Assembly (NCBI GenBank): GCA_009922405.1
Contig: RFVZ01000010.1
Coordinates: 1 to 21,506, forward strand
DNA: 21,506 nt
From: Betaproteobacteria bacterium
GTDB lineage: Bacteria; Pseudomonadota; Gammaproteobacteria; Burkholderiales; Burkholderiaceae_E
Direction of reading: 5' to 3'
Under the pieces are notes generated by a model. It had not been told where the DNA came from and searched no databases. It saw only the letters and a program-made list of their open reading frames with translations. The translations under genes were made by a program, and so were the position numbers. Every line of letters starts with the position of its first letter. Within the stretch, counting starts at the first letter, position 1. This document shows positions 7,981-14,842 of this stretch, one piece after another.

Positions 7981-8430
7981 ATGATTCAACTCACCGTTAA
8001 CGGTAAAAAGCAGAGTGTCGATGCCGACCCGACCACCCCCTTGTTGTGGGTGATCCGCGAGCAACTCGGCATGACTGGAACCAAGTTTGGTTGTGGCATT
8101 GCCCAGTGCGGTGCCTGCACGGTGCTGGTCAACGGCGAGGCTGTTCGCTCATGCGTTTACCCGGTGAGTGCCGTGGGCAAACAAAAGGTCGAAACGATCG
8201 AGAGCCTTGAACAGAAGGGCGAACTCAGCAAAATTCAGAAGGCGTGGGTCGAGAACGAAGTGCCGCAGTGTGGGTACTGCCAGAGCGGCATGATCATGGC
8301 CACGACTGCGTTGTTGCGGAAGAAACCAAAGCCAACGGATGCCGATATTGACGCTGCCGTGACCAACATTTGCCGGTGCGGGACTTTTCAGGAAGTCCGC
8401 GCTGCCATTCACATGGCCGCCAAGGCTTAA
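7981..8430 (+). CDS. [2Fe-2S] subunit of a molybdenum hydroxylase (IorA-like)
   Basis: The protein has 149 residues, the usual length for the small subunit of the xanthine dehydrogenase/isoquinoline 1-oxidoreductase family. An N-terminal plant-ferredoxin-like domain binds one cluster through C38, C43, C46 and C58. A C-terminal helical domain binds the second through C97, C100, C131 and C133 (CGYCQSGM and CRCGTF). It passes electrons from the molybdenum centre to the cytochrome. It has no signal peptide, so it would be carried across the membrane with the Tat-targeted large subunit. The large-subunit gene starts 13 bases downstream behind an AGGAG ribosome-binding site. Confidence 0.95.
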   Translation: MIQLTVNGKKQSVDADPTTPLLWVIREQLGMTGTKFGCGIAQCGACTVLVNGEAVRSCVYPVSAVGKQKVETIESLEQKGELSKIQKAWVENEVPQCGYCQSGMIMATTALLRKKPKPTDADIDAAVTNICRCGTFQEVRAAIHMAAKA

Positions 8431-8443
8431 AGGAGTCGCTGAC

Positions 8444-10630
8444 ATGAATGCACGTCTTCCCATGGTGACTCGTCGTCAATTTATCGCCGGCTCGGCTGCC
8501 GTTGGTAGTGGCCTCGCGCTGGGTATCCCTTTGTTGGTCTCGACCGAGCTTGCTGCGGCCGAGGCGGCACCCGAAATCGGTGCCTGGGTCGTCATCCGTC
8601 CGGATAACACCGTGGTTGTTCGGGTGGTTCGTTCCGAGATGGGGCAGGGCACCTTGACCGGTTTGGCGCAGTTGGTTGCCGAAGAGCTCGAATGCGATTG
8701 GTCCAAGATCACCACCGAATATCCAACCCCGGGTGAAAGCCTCCGACGTAAACGGGTGTGGGGCAGTTTCTCGACCGGCGGCAGCCGCGGTATCCGTGAA
8801 TCGCATGAGTATGTGCGCAAGGGCGGTGCTGCCGCGCGAATGATGTTGGTTCAGGCCGCTGCGAATGCCTGGGGTGTATCTGCCGACCAATGTACCGCCG
8901 CGAACAGCGTGATCACCCACGGAGTGACCGGGCGCACGGTGAGTTTCGGCGCGATCGCGGAAGCGGCCTCCAAGCTGCCCGTGCCGACCGAAATCGTGTT
9001 GAAAGATCCTAAAGTCTGGAAGGTGATCGGGAAGCGCATCCGCCGTCTGGATACACGCGACAAGGTCAATGGCTCGCGGGTCTACGGGATCGACCTAACG
9101 TTCCCCGGCATGTTGAATGCGACCATCCGGGAGTGCCCTGTCTTTGGTGGGAAACTCAAGTCATTCGACGGTGCAAAAGCGCTCAAGATGAAAGGCGTCA
9201 AGCACGTCATCGCGGTCGGCGAAACGGCAGTAGCCGTCGTGGCGGATACCTTTTGGCAGGCCAAGACGGGCATCGAGGCGGTGACGATTGAATGGGACGA
9301 GGGCCCGAACGCCAAAGTTTCAAGTGAGTCGATCGCACAAAATCTGCAGGAAGGCCTCAGCGCGCAACAGGCCTTTGTTGGTAACGAGGCCGGCAATATG
9401 GCGGTTGCCATGACCGCCGCTGCCTCAAAGATTGAGAGTCAGTACTTTTATCCCTATCAGAACCACGCCACGATGGAGCCGATGAACGCGACCGCGCGTT
9501 GGACGCCCGATCGTTGTGACGTCTGGGTCCCAACCCAGGATGGTGAATCGTCGCTTGCGGCAACGATTGCGGCCGCTGGCATTCCGGCCGAAAAGTGCGA
9601 CGTCCACAAGATCAATTTGGGCGGTGGTTTTGGTCGTCGGGGCGCGTTCCAGGACTACACCCGTCAGGCCGTTCTGATCGCTAAGCAGATTCCAGGGACC
9701 CACATCAAGTTGATCTGGACCCGCGAAGAAGACATGACCCAGGGGCGCTATCACCCGATCATGGCCTGCAAAATCACCGGTACCTTCGACGCGAGCAAGA
9801 AGCTCACGGGTATCCACATGCGTTTGTCTGGGCAGTCGATTCTTGCAGTCGTCCGTCCGGCAATCGTTGAGCAGCAGAAGGGTCGTGACCCAGCGGTGTT
9901 TCAGGGTGTCGCCGATTCGGGAGAACACGCATTTGGTTACACGATCCCGAACCTGATGGTCGATCACGCCATGCGGAATCAGCCAATCCCTCCCGGATTT
10001 TGGCGAGGCGTGAACGTCAATCAGAACGCGATCTTTTTCGAATGTTTCATGGACGAATTGGCCGAGACCGCTGGGACCGATGCCGTTGAATTCCGCCGCC
10101 AGTTTCTCGGCAACCACCCCCGTAATCTCGCAGCGCTCAATGCCGCGGCTGAGGCCATTGGATGGACTAAGCCCGCACCTGCCGGCGTGTTCCGCGGTAT
10201 TGCGCAGATGAAGGCCTACGGAAGTTTCGTGGCCGCCGCGTGCGAGCTGTCGGTGAGGGATGGCAACAAGGTCAAAATTCACCGGATGGTTGCGGCGACT
10301 GACCCCGGTTATGCCGTTAATCCGGCCCAGATCGAGCGCCAGGTTTCGGGTTCTTTTGTGTACGGTTTGTCCGCTCTCTTTGAGCAGGAATGTACGGTCA
10401 AAGCAGGTCGTATCGAACAAAAGAATTTTGATACCTACAACTCGATTCGACTTGCTCAAATGCCAAAAGTCGAGACGATCATTCTCCAGGGGGGAGGCCC
10501 TGAGTGGGGTGGCATCGGCGAACCGACGATTTGCGTTGCAGCGCCTGCCGTGCTGAACGCGCTGTACCGTGCCACTGGCAAGCGGTACCGGACGGTGCCC
10601 TTGAAAAAGCACGGAATCACGCTTGTTTGA
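8444..10630 (+). CDS. Molybdopterin-binding large subunit, aldehyde oxidase/IorB type, Tat-exported
   Basis: This 728-residue protein begins with a twin-arginine signal (TRRQFIAGSAAVGSGLALG, RR at 10-11) as in IorB-type enzymes. The body has the MGQGTLTGLAQLVAEEL motif and the GGGFGRRGAFQDY loop that binds the cofactor. The catalytic Glu is in GGIGEPTICVAAPA (about E693), which activates water for hydroxylation. No FAD subunit is encoded nearby, matching the two-subunit IorAB class that uses cytochromes rather than NAD. The substrate is not readable; aldehydes or N-heteroaromatic compounds are typical. AGGAG at 8431-8435 fixes the ATG at 8444. A TTG-started soxX follows after seven bases, so this enzyme and the Sox proteins are probably made from one transcript. 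Confidence 0.93.
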   Translation: MNARLPMVTRRQFIAGSAAVGSGLALGIPLLVSTELAAAEAAPEIGAWVVIRPDNTVVVRVVRSEMGQGTLTGLAQLVAEELECDWSKITTEYPTPGESLRRKRVWGSFSTGGSRGIRESHEYVRKGGAAARMMLVQAAANAWGVSADQCTAANSVITHGVTGRTVSFGAIAEAASKLPVPTEIVLKDPKVWKVIGKRIRRLDTRDKVNGSRVYGIDLTFPGMLNATIRECPVFGGKLKSFDGAKALKMKGVKHVIAVGETAVAVVADTFWQAKTGIEAVTIEWDEGPNAKVSSESIAQNLQEGLSAQQAFVGNEAGNMAVAMTAAASKIESQYFYPYQNHATMEPMNATARWTPDRCDVWVPTQDGESSLAATIAAAGIPAEKCDVHKINLGGGFGRRGAFQDYTRQAVLIAKQIPGTHIKLIWTREEDMTQGRYHPIMACKITGTFDASKKLTGIHMRLSGQSILAVVRPAIVEQQKGRDPAVFQGVADSGEHAFGYTIPNLMVDHAMRNQPIPPGFWRGVNVNQNAIFFECFMDELAETAGTDAVEFRRQFLGNHPRNLAALNAAAEAIGWTKPAPAGVFRGIAQMKAYGSFVAAACELSVRDGNKVKIHRMVAATDPGYAVNPAQIERQVSGSFVYGLSALFEQECTVKAGRIEQKNFDTYNSIRLAQMPKVETIILQGGGPEWGGIGEPTICVAAPAVLNALYRATGKRYRTVPLKKHGITLV

Positions 10631-10637
10631 GGTCTGA

Positions 10638-11102
10638 TTGAAGCCTGGAGCAGTCGCCGTACTTTGCTGGGCGGCGCTGACCTGGCCATTCTTGGTGCGC
10701 GCGGATCAGGCCGGGGGGCAGGTTGTGGAGATGACCACGCCGCTGACCGCACTGCCGGGCGACGCGGTTCGGGGCAGGGCGATTGTGGCTAGCCGTCAAT
10801 CAGGGCTTTGCCTGCTCTGCCATTCTGGGCCGTTTCCTGAAGAACGATTTCAGGGAAATCTTGCCCCCGAACTGAGCGGAATCGCGCAGCGCCTTTCTGG
10901 GGCTGAACTTCGTGCACGCATCGTGGATGCTCGCAGATTTAACCCAGAGACGATCATGCCGCCTTATTTCAGTACCGATGGGCTGGCTCGTGTGGCAGGG
11001 TCTTTTGCGGGCCAGACGCTTTTGGGTGCGCAGCAGATTGAAGACGTTATCGCCTATCTCCAGCGTTTAAAAACCCAAGCAAAGTCCACCGGGGCGTTCT
11101 AA
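10638..11102 (+). CDS. soxX: SoxX, monohaem cytochrome of the SoxXA complex
   Basis: The protein has 154 residues with a Sec signal peptide of about 22 residues. The haem motif CLLCH lies at 58-62, inside GLCLLCHSGPFPEERFQGN, which is the SoxX signature. The VDARRFNPETIMPPYF stretch supplies the likely Met ligand (M107). SoxX pairs with SoxA in the periplasm to join a sulfur substrate oxidatively to the SoxY cysteine. The start is TTG at 10638, supported by GAGG at 10629-10632 overlapping the stop of the molybdoenzyme gene. No better ATG or GTG gives a complete signal peptide. Confidence 0.93.
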   Translation: MKPGAVAVLCWAALTWPFLVRADQAGGQVVEMTTPLTALPGDAVRGRAIVASRQSGLCLLCHSGPFPEERFQGNLAPELSGIAQRLSGAELRARIVDARRFNPETIMPPYFSTDGLARVAGSFAGQTLLGAQQIEDVIAYLQRLKTQAKSTGAF

Positions 11103-11570
11103 TTGAAGATCCTCGAATCTGTACCGGCGATATCACGTCGTGATTGTCTGGGTGTGCTGGCCGCGTTTGGACTCGCTCCATGGTCCAGTGCATTCGCAGA
11201 GCCCGAGCAGGCCGATGCCGCTATACGCGCGCTGGTAGGGGATGCTCGCGTACGCTCTGGTCGTATCGCTCTGGAACTCCCCCCGCTCGTTGAGAATGGT
11301 CATTCGGTGGTTTTAAGCGTAAACGTTCAGAGCCCGATGACCGAGCAGGATCACGTCCGCTCGGTCCATTTGTTCGCCGAGGGTAATCCGCTACCGGGTA
11401 TTTTGACCGCGTATTTCACGCCGCGCAGTGGCCGTGCGGTTCTGACGAGCCGCGTAAGGCTCGCCCAGAGTCAGCGCATCTGGGCGATCGCTGCCATGAG
11501 CGACGGATCGTTCTGGCAGACCTCGGCCGAGACCCTGGTCACCTTATCGGCTTGTACGGAGGAGCGATGA
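11103..11570 (+). CDS. soxY: SoxY, sulfur-carrier subunit with a non-standard C-terminal tail
   Basis: The 155-residue protein starts with a Tat-like signal (SRRDCLGVLAAFGLAPWSSAFA). The SoxY immunoglobulin-like domain follows, with ELPPLVENGHSVVLSVNV and HVRSVHLFAEGNPLPGI. SoxY normally carries sulfur intermediates on a cysteine in a terminal GGCGG motif. Here the end reads TLVTLSACTEER, with C151 five residues from the end and no flanking glycines. I recall other SoxY proteins with AAC-type tails, so C151 is still the likely carrier residue. The start is TTG at 11103, directly after the TAA of soxX. The stop overlaps the soxZ ATG (ATGA). Confidence 0.88.
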   Translation: MKILESVPAISRRDCLGVLAAFGLAPWSSAFAEPEQADAAIRALVGDARVRSGRIALELPPLVENGHSVVLSVNVQSPMTEQDHVRSVHLFAEGNPLPGILTAYFTPRSGRAVLTSRVRLAQSQRIWAIAAMSDGSFWQTSAETLVTLSACTEER

Positions 11571-11896
11571 GCTTGCCATTGCGTCTGCTGCTCACGGTTC
11601 CGCGAACAGCTCGTCGTGGGGAACTTATCGAGGTCAAGGCGCTTGCTCAGCACGCGATGGAAAACGGGCTGCGGCATGACCAGAACGGTCAGATCGTGCC
11701 GCGGGATCTTCTGCGACAGTTTCGGTTTCAGTACAACGGAACTGAGGTGTTCAGAGCCGACCTGCATACCGGCGTCGCCGCCAATCCTCTACTGCAGTTC
11801 ACAACAATCGCTACCGAAAGCGGTATGGTGACCGCGATCTGGACTGACGATCAGGGCCTTGATGCCCAGACCAGCACCCGCATTGATGTGACCTGA
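11567..11896 (+). CDS. soxZ: SoxZ, partner subunit of the SoxYZ carrier
   Basis: From ATG 11567 the protein has 109 residues, the normal SoxZ size. It shows the SoxZ pattern: RLLLTVPRTARRGELIEVKA at the start, then RHDQNGQIVPRDLLRQF, FRADLHTGVAANP and a C-terminal AIWTDDQGLDAQTS. SoxZ has no signal peptide and is exported with SoxY through Tat. An in-frame TTG at 11552 would add five residues. I chose 11567 because of the strong GGAGGAG at 11558-11564 and the ATGA overlap with soxY, which implies coupled, equimolar synthesis. Confidence 0.93.
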   Translation: MSLPLRLLLTVPRTARRGELIEVKALAQHAMENGLRHDQNGQIVPRDLLRQFRFQYNGTEVFRADLHTGVAANPLLQFTTIATESGMVTAIWTDDQGLDAQTSTRIDVT

Positions 11897-11906
11897 GGGC
11901 AGGGAA

Positions 11907-12716
11907 TTGAGGCGGTTATGGAGCCTTGCGCTTGGGTTGGTTGTCAACACGGTCCTTTTAGTAGCCCACGGTCAGGTCTTTGCTGCAGAGCCAACAACTC
12001 GCCGGTCTTCCACACTGGATCTTTCGCCTGAGACACGATCCATGCAGGAAGACGATGCGCTAAATCCGGCGACCTTCTGGCGTCTTGATGGCGAGGCGCT
12101 TTGGCACGCGCCCTTTGGTGCGTCCAGTGGTGCGACCAATCGTTCGTGCGCAAGTTGCCACGGCAACGCCTCGGATACGATGAAAGGGGTGGCGGCGCAG
12201 TTTCCAAAGCTCGTTGCGGGCGTACTTCTCAATCTCGAAACGCAAATTAATCGCTGCCGATCCCTGCGTCAGGACCAAGCACCATTCGTCTTCGAGAGCA
12301 ATGCGTTGCTGTCGATGGCGGTCTTTATCGGGGCTCAATCGCGCGGCCTGCCGATTACACCGGCGGTTTCGATCCCGCCGAACGATGCCGCTCGTGAATC
12401 GAACCTCCAGGCGGGTCGAGCGCTATTTGAACGTCGGATCGGACAGCTCAACCTCTCCTGTCTGAACTGCCATGACGAACGGGCGGGTGCGCGGCTGGGT
12501 GGTAGTGTCATCCCGCAAGCCCATCCGACTGGCTATCCCATCTACAGACTGGAGTGGAATACCGTCGGCTCACTCCAGCGACGTCTTCGAAATTGCATGA
12601 CTGGCGTACGCGCTGAACCCTTTGCATTGGGCAGTACCGAATTGATTCAGCTCGAGCTCTACCTGATGGAACGCGCCCGCGGAATGCTGTTGGAGACTCC
12701 AGGTGTGCGGCCATGA
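11907..12716 (+). CDS. soxA: SoxA, dihaem cytochrome of the SoxXA complex
   Basis: The protein has 269 residues with a signal peptide of about 27 residues. It contains two haem motifs, CASCH at 81-85 and CLNCH at 185-189, so it is the dihaem form of SoxA. C117 in NRCR is the probable ligand of the first haem. C230 in RLRNCMTGVRAEPF corresponds to the active-site cysteine that becomes a persulfide. The GARLGGSVIPQAHPTGYPIY stretch is also typical. The start is TTG at 11907, the third TTG in this gene run, ten bases after soxZ. No soxB follows; the next gene is a CHRD-domain protein. Confidence 0.94.
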   Translation: MRRLWSLALGLVVNTVLLVAHGQVFAAEPTTRRSSTLDLSPETRSMQEDDALNPATFWRLDGEALWHAPFGASSGATNRSCASCHGNASDTMKGVAAQFPKLVAGVLLNLETQINRCRSLRQDQAPFVFESNALLSMAVFIGAQSRGLPITPAVSIPPNDAARESNLQAGRALFERRIGQLNLSCLNCHDERAGARLGGSVIPQAHPTGYPIYRLEWNTVGSLQRRLRNCMTGVRAEPFALGSTELIQLELYLMERARGMLLETPGVRP

Positions 12717-12790
12717 AATAGATGGCAATCGGCTGTACCATCATCGGTAACGCATCGATTTCAAACCTGATCATCAACCGGAATCTTGTC

Positions 12791-13222
12791 ATGACCATCG
12801 GTACATCTCAATTCAGAGCACATGTTGCATCGGCGCTCGTCGCAATCGCCCTAACAGCTGCTGCTTCGGCGAGCGCTCAAACCGTTCAACTTTCGCTGAA
12901 CGGTGCGCAAGAAGTTCCGCCTGTTGCCACGTCTGCGAGCGGCACCGGATCAATCACAGTCGGACCCGATCAGTCGGTGACTGGCAGCGTAACGACGGTT
13001 GGCGTTGACGGGACGATGGCGCATATTCACCTGGCCGCTACCGGACAAAATGGTCCGGTAATTGTTCCAATGGTCAAGACGGCAGAGGGTGTCTGGTCGA
13101 TTCCGGCCGGAGCGAAGTTAAACGATGCTCAATTTCAGAGCTTTAAGGACGGGAGCCTCTACGTCAACGTCCACAGCGCAGCATTTAGGGGCGGCGAGAT
13201 CCGGGGACAGTTGAAGCCTTAG
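12791..13222 (+). CDS. Exported CHRD-domain protein
   Basis: From ATG 12791 the product has 143 residues with a clear signal peptide (HVASALVAIALTAAASASAQ). One CHRD domain follows, recognisable by LSLNGAQEVPPVATSASGTG, the MAHIHLAATGQNGPVIVPM segment and a final YVNVHSAAFRGGEIRGQL. CHRD domains occur in chordin and in many bacterial exported proteins; their biochemical role in bacteria is not established. The frame is open 69 bases further upstream, but that extension is hydrophilic and would bury the signal peptide, so I reject it. The gene follows soxA by 74 bases and may be a separate transcript. Confidence 0.88.
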   Translation: MTIGTSQFRAHVASALVAIALTAAASASAQTVQLSLNGAQEVPPVATSASGTGSITVGPDQSVTGSVTTVGVDGTMAHIHLAATGQNGPVIVPMVKTAEGVWSIPAGAKLNDAQFQSFKDGSLYVNVHSAAFRGGEIRGQLKP

Positions 13223-13228
13223 CTTAGG

Positions 13229-13250
13229 GCGCCCAGTTCCTGGGTGCTTT
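13229..13250 (+). terminator. Hairpin with short T-run after the CHRD gene
   Basis: GCGCCCAG and CTGGGTGC form an 8-bp stem with one G-T pair and a TTC loop, followed by TTT. It starts seven bases after the CHRD stop and ends a few bases before the next ATG. It could be a weak terminator or attenuator, and it would occupy the place where a ribosome-binding site for the next gene is expected. Confidence 0.5.
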
Positions 13251-13253
13251 CCG

Positions 13254-13697
13254 ATGAAGCGTTTTTTTACCCTAAGCGGATTTTGCTTGAGTGCTTTCGC
13301 CGCTGCGCCGGCAATTCCCTGGGTTCCGATTTCGACCAATCACGATCGCTCAGTCGTGATTTATGCGGATTTGGGCGCGTTTAGACGGGAGGCCTCGGTC
13401 GTTCGGGTTCGACTCTTGTTCGACCATCTCGGGGCTTCTGAGGACCCTCGACGCTCGTATGTCACCACGCGTGAATATCAATGTGACCGGGGGCTCGCCC
13501 GGACACTTGACGAGCAATTCTTTGCGGAACAAATGGGCTCCGGCGAGATTTTGCCAGCAGAACCATCTCCCGACTGCGAGCAGAAAATCGGAGACAATCG
13601 GGAGCGTACGGAATGCGCAGCGCCTTGGAGCGCCGTTTTACCCCGCACGGTGGGTAATGACGTCTTTAAGGCGGTTTGTAAAATTCAGGCAGTTTAA
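13254..13697 (+). CDS. Small exported protein resembling surface-adhesin E
   Basis: This 147-residue protein has a short signal peptide (FFTLSGFCLSAFAAAPA). The body resembles the bacterial surface-adhesin E domain: an opening WVPIS, an aspartate-rich strand VIYADLGAFRR, VRVRLLFDHL, a middle segment YVTTREYQCDRGLARTL, MGSGEIL, and the closing Trp and Cys residues (PWSAVLP and FKAVCK). Cysteines in the mature part could form disulfides. No convincing Shine-Dalgarno is visible, because a hairpin ends six bases before the ATG. The function is unknown; the Haemophilus domain founder binds host matrix, but environmental homologues probably do not. Confidence 0.7.
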   Translation: MKRFFTLSGFCLSAFAAAPAIPWVPISTNHDRSVVIYADLGAFRREASVVRVRLLFDHLGASEDPRRSYVTTREYQCDRGLARTLDEQFFAEQMGSGEILPAEPSPDCEQKIGDNRERTECAAPWSAVLPRTVGNDVFKAVCKIQAV

Positions 13698-13728
13698 GTA
13701 TCAGACTACAAGAAGTGAGAAGACCATC

Positions 13729-14757
13729 ATGACAAGCGATCGGCGCAATTTTTTCAAGACTTCCGCAATTGTTGGCGGTGCTGCGTTGTCGGCGCCAATG
13801 CTTGCCGGGACGGCGCAGGCGGCGGCGGGGCCTGGTGCTGCTGCCCAGCGCCTGGCAACGCCCGAGATGGCCCGTCGATTGACGGTTTTGAACTATCGCC
13901 GCGACGGCGTAACCCGCCTCGGTGTCCGCACGAATCGCGGTGTTCTCCAAGTCGATCGTGCTGCCAAGGCATTTAAGACTGTGGCTCCGAGGACGACCGA
14001 CGATTTGATCCAGCAAGGAAACCAGGGGTTGATGGCCTTGGTCGAAAAGGCAATCGCACAGGGAAAGGCGGATTTGTTTCTCGACGAGTCGAGCGTCGAA
14101 TATGCCCCTGCTGTGACTAACCCTGAGAAAATCGTCTGCGTCGGTTTGAATTACGCAAAGCATGCTCGGGAGACGAATAATCCAATTCCGAAGTTGCCGA
14201 TTCTCTTCAACAAATTCAATAACACGCTCAATTCGCATAATGCGCCGGTCAAGGTGTCAGCGGTCAAAGCGGAGAAGTTTGACTACGAGGCGGAACTGGT
14301 GATCGTGATGGGCAAGCGCGCCAATGACGTATCAGAGGCTGATGCGCTGTCCTACGTGTTCGGTTATGCGACCGGCCAGGATTTTACGGCTCGTGACCTG
14401 CAAATGCGCAGCAGCCAATGGATGATCGGGAAGACCAATGACGGCTTTGCCCCCATTGGCCCGCATATCGTGACAGCAGATCTGGTCGGGGATCCCAACA
14501 AACTCAAAATTGAGCAGTTAGTCAATGGCGAGGTTCGTCAGTCGTCAAATACTGAAGATATGGTGTTCAATTGCGCACAAATCATCAGTTACACCTCGAA
14601 AATCTTTACGCTGGAGCCCGGCGACATTATCTTCACCGGCACGCCTGAGGGGGTAATCTCAGGCTACCCAGCTGACCGTCAGGTTTGGCTGAAGCCGGGT
14701 GACAAACTTGAAACCCGGATTGAAAAGCTCGGCAGCCTTCATTTTTACCTGACCTGA
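13729..14757 (+). CDS. Tat-exported fumarylacetoacetate-hydrolase-family protein
   Basis: From ATG 13729 the protein has 342 residues. It begins with a twin-arginine signal (SDRRNFFKTSAIVGGAAL, cleavage near residues 30-33). The C-terminal two thirds is a fumarylacetoacetate hydrolase fold. It shows VCVGLNYAKHARE, the metal ligands E187 and E189 in DYEAELVIV and D218 in GQDFTARD, QWMIGKTNDGFAPIGPH, and the closing FTGTPEGV. Such enzymes cleave or isomerise beta-diketo acids with Mg or Mn, and most are cytoplasmic. A Tat signal implies folding before export. An open frame reaches back to 13363, but that part overlaps the adhesin-E-like gene and is not protein-like. The gene converges with the NHL-repeat gene. 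Confidence 0.9.
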   Translation: MTSDRRNFFKTSAIVGGAALSAPMLAGTAQAAAGPGAAAQRLATPEMARRLTVLNYRRDGVTRLGVRTNRGVLQVDRAAKAFKTVAPRTTDDLIQQGNQGLMALVEKAIAQGKADLFLDESSVEYAPAVTNPEKIVCVGLNYAKHARETNNPIPKLPILFNKFNNTLNSHNAPVKVSAVKAEKFDYEAELVIVMGKRANDVSEADALSYVFGYATGQDFTARDLQMRSSQWMIGKTNDGFAPIGPHIVTADLVGDPNKLKIEQLVNGEVRQSSNTEDMVFNCAQIISYTSKIFTLEPGDIIFTGTPEGVISGYPADRQVWLKPGDKLETRIEKLGSLHFYLT

Positions 14758-14773
14758 AGCCGTTCCTGCGGGA

Positions 14774-14792
14774 CGCGCCCGCTTAAGGCGCG
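14774..14792. terminator. Short hairpin between convergent genes
   Basis: CGCGCC and GGCGCG pair across a seven-base loop, 17 bases after the stop of the FAH-family gene. No T-run follows in either direction. The surrounding 40 bases contain three copies of a G(A/G)CGCGCCC motif. It may help end transcription between the two convergent genes, but the support is weak. Confidence 0.3.
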
Positions 14793-14842
14793 CCCCTGCT
14801 CGACGCGCCCCGCCTAGCGGTACTACAACCAGAGCGGACTGG

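Noticed and set aside
9425..10612. A 395-codon open frame on the minus strand inside the molybdopterin subunit gene
   Set aside because: It lies entirely antisense to a well-supported enzyme, has no recognisable domain and an Arg/His-rich composition typical of an antisense shadow in GC-rich coding sequence.
13363..13728. N-terminal extension of the FAH-family frame
   Set aside because: It overlaps the adhesin-E-like gene in another frame, is not protein-like, and a Tat signal begins exactly at ATG 13729.
14771..14812. Three G(A/G)CGCGCCC copies that might be a repeat array
   Set aside because: The copies are very short, irregularly spaced and GC-rich; this does not amount to a CRISPR or a defined repeat family.
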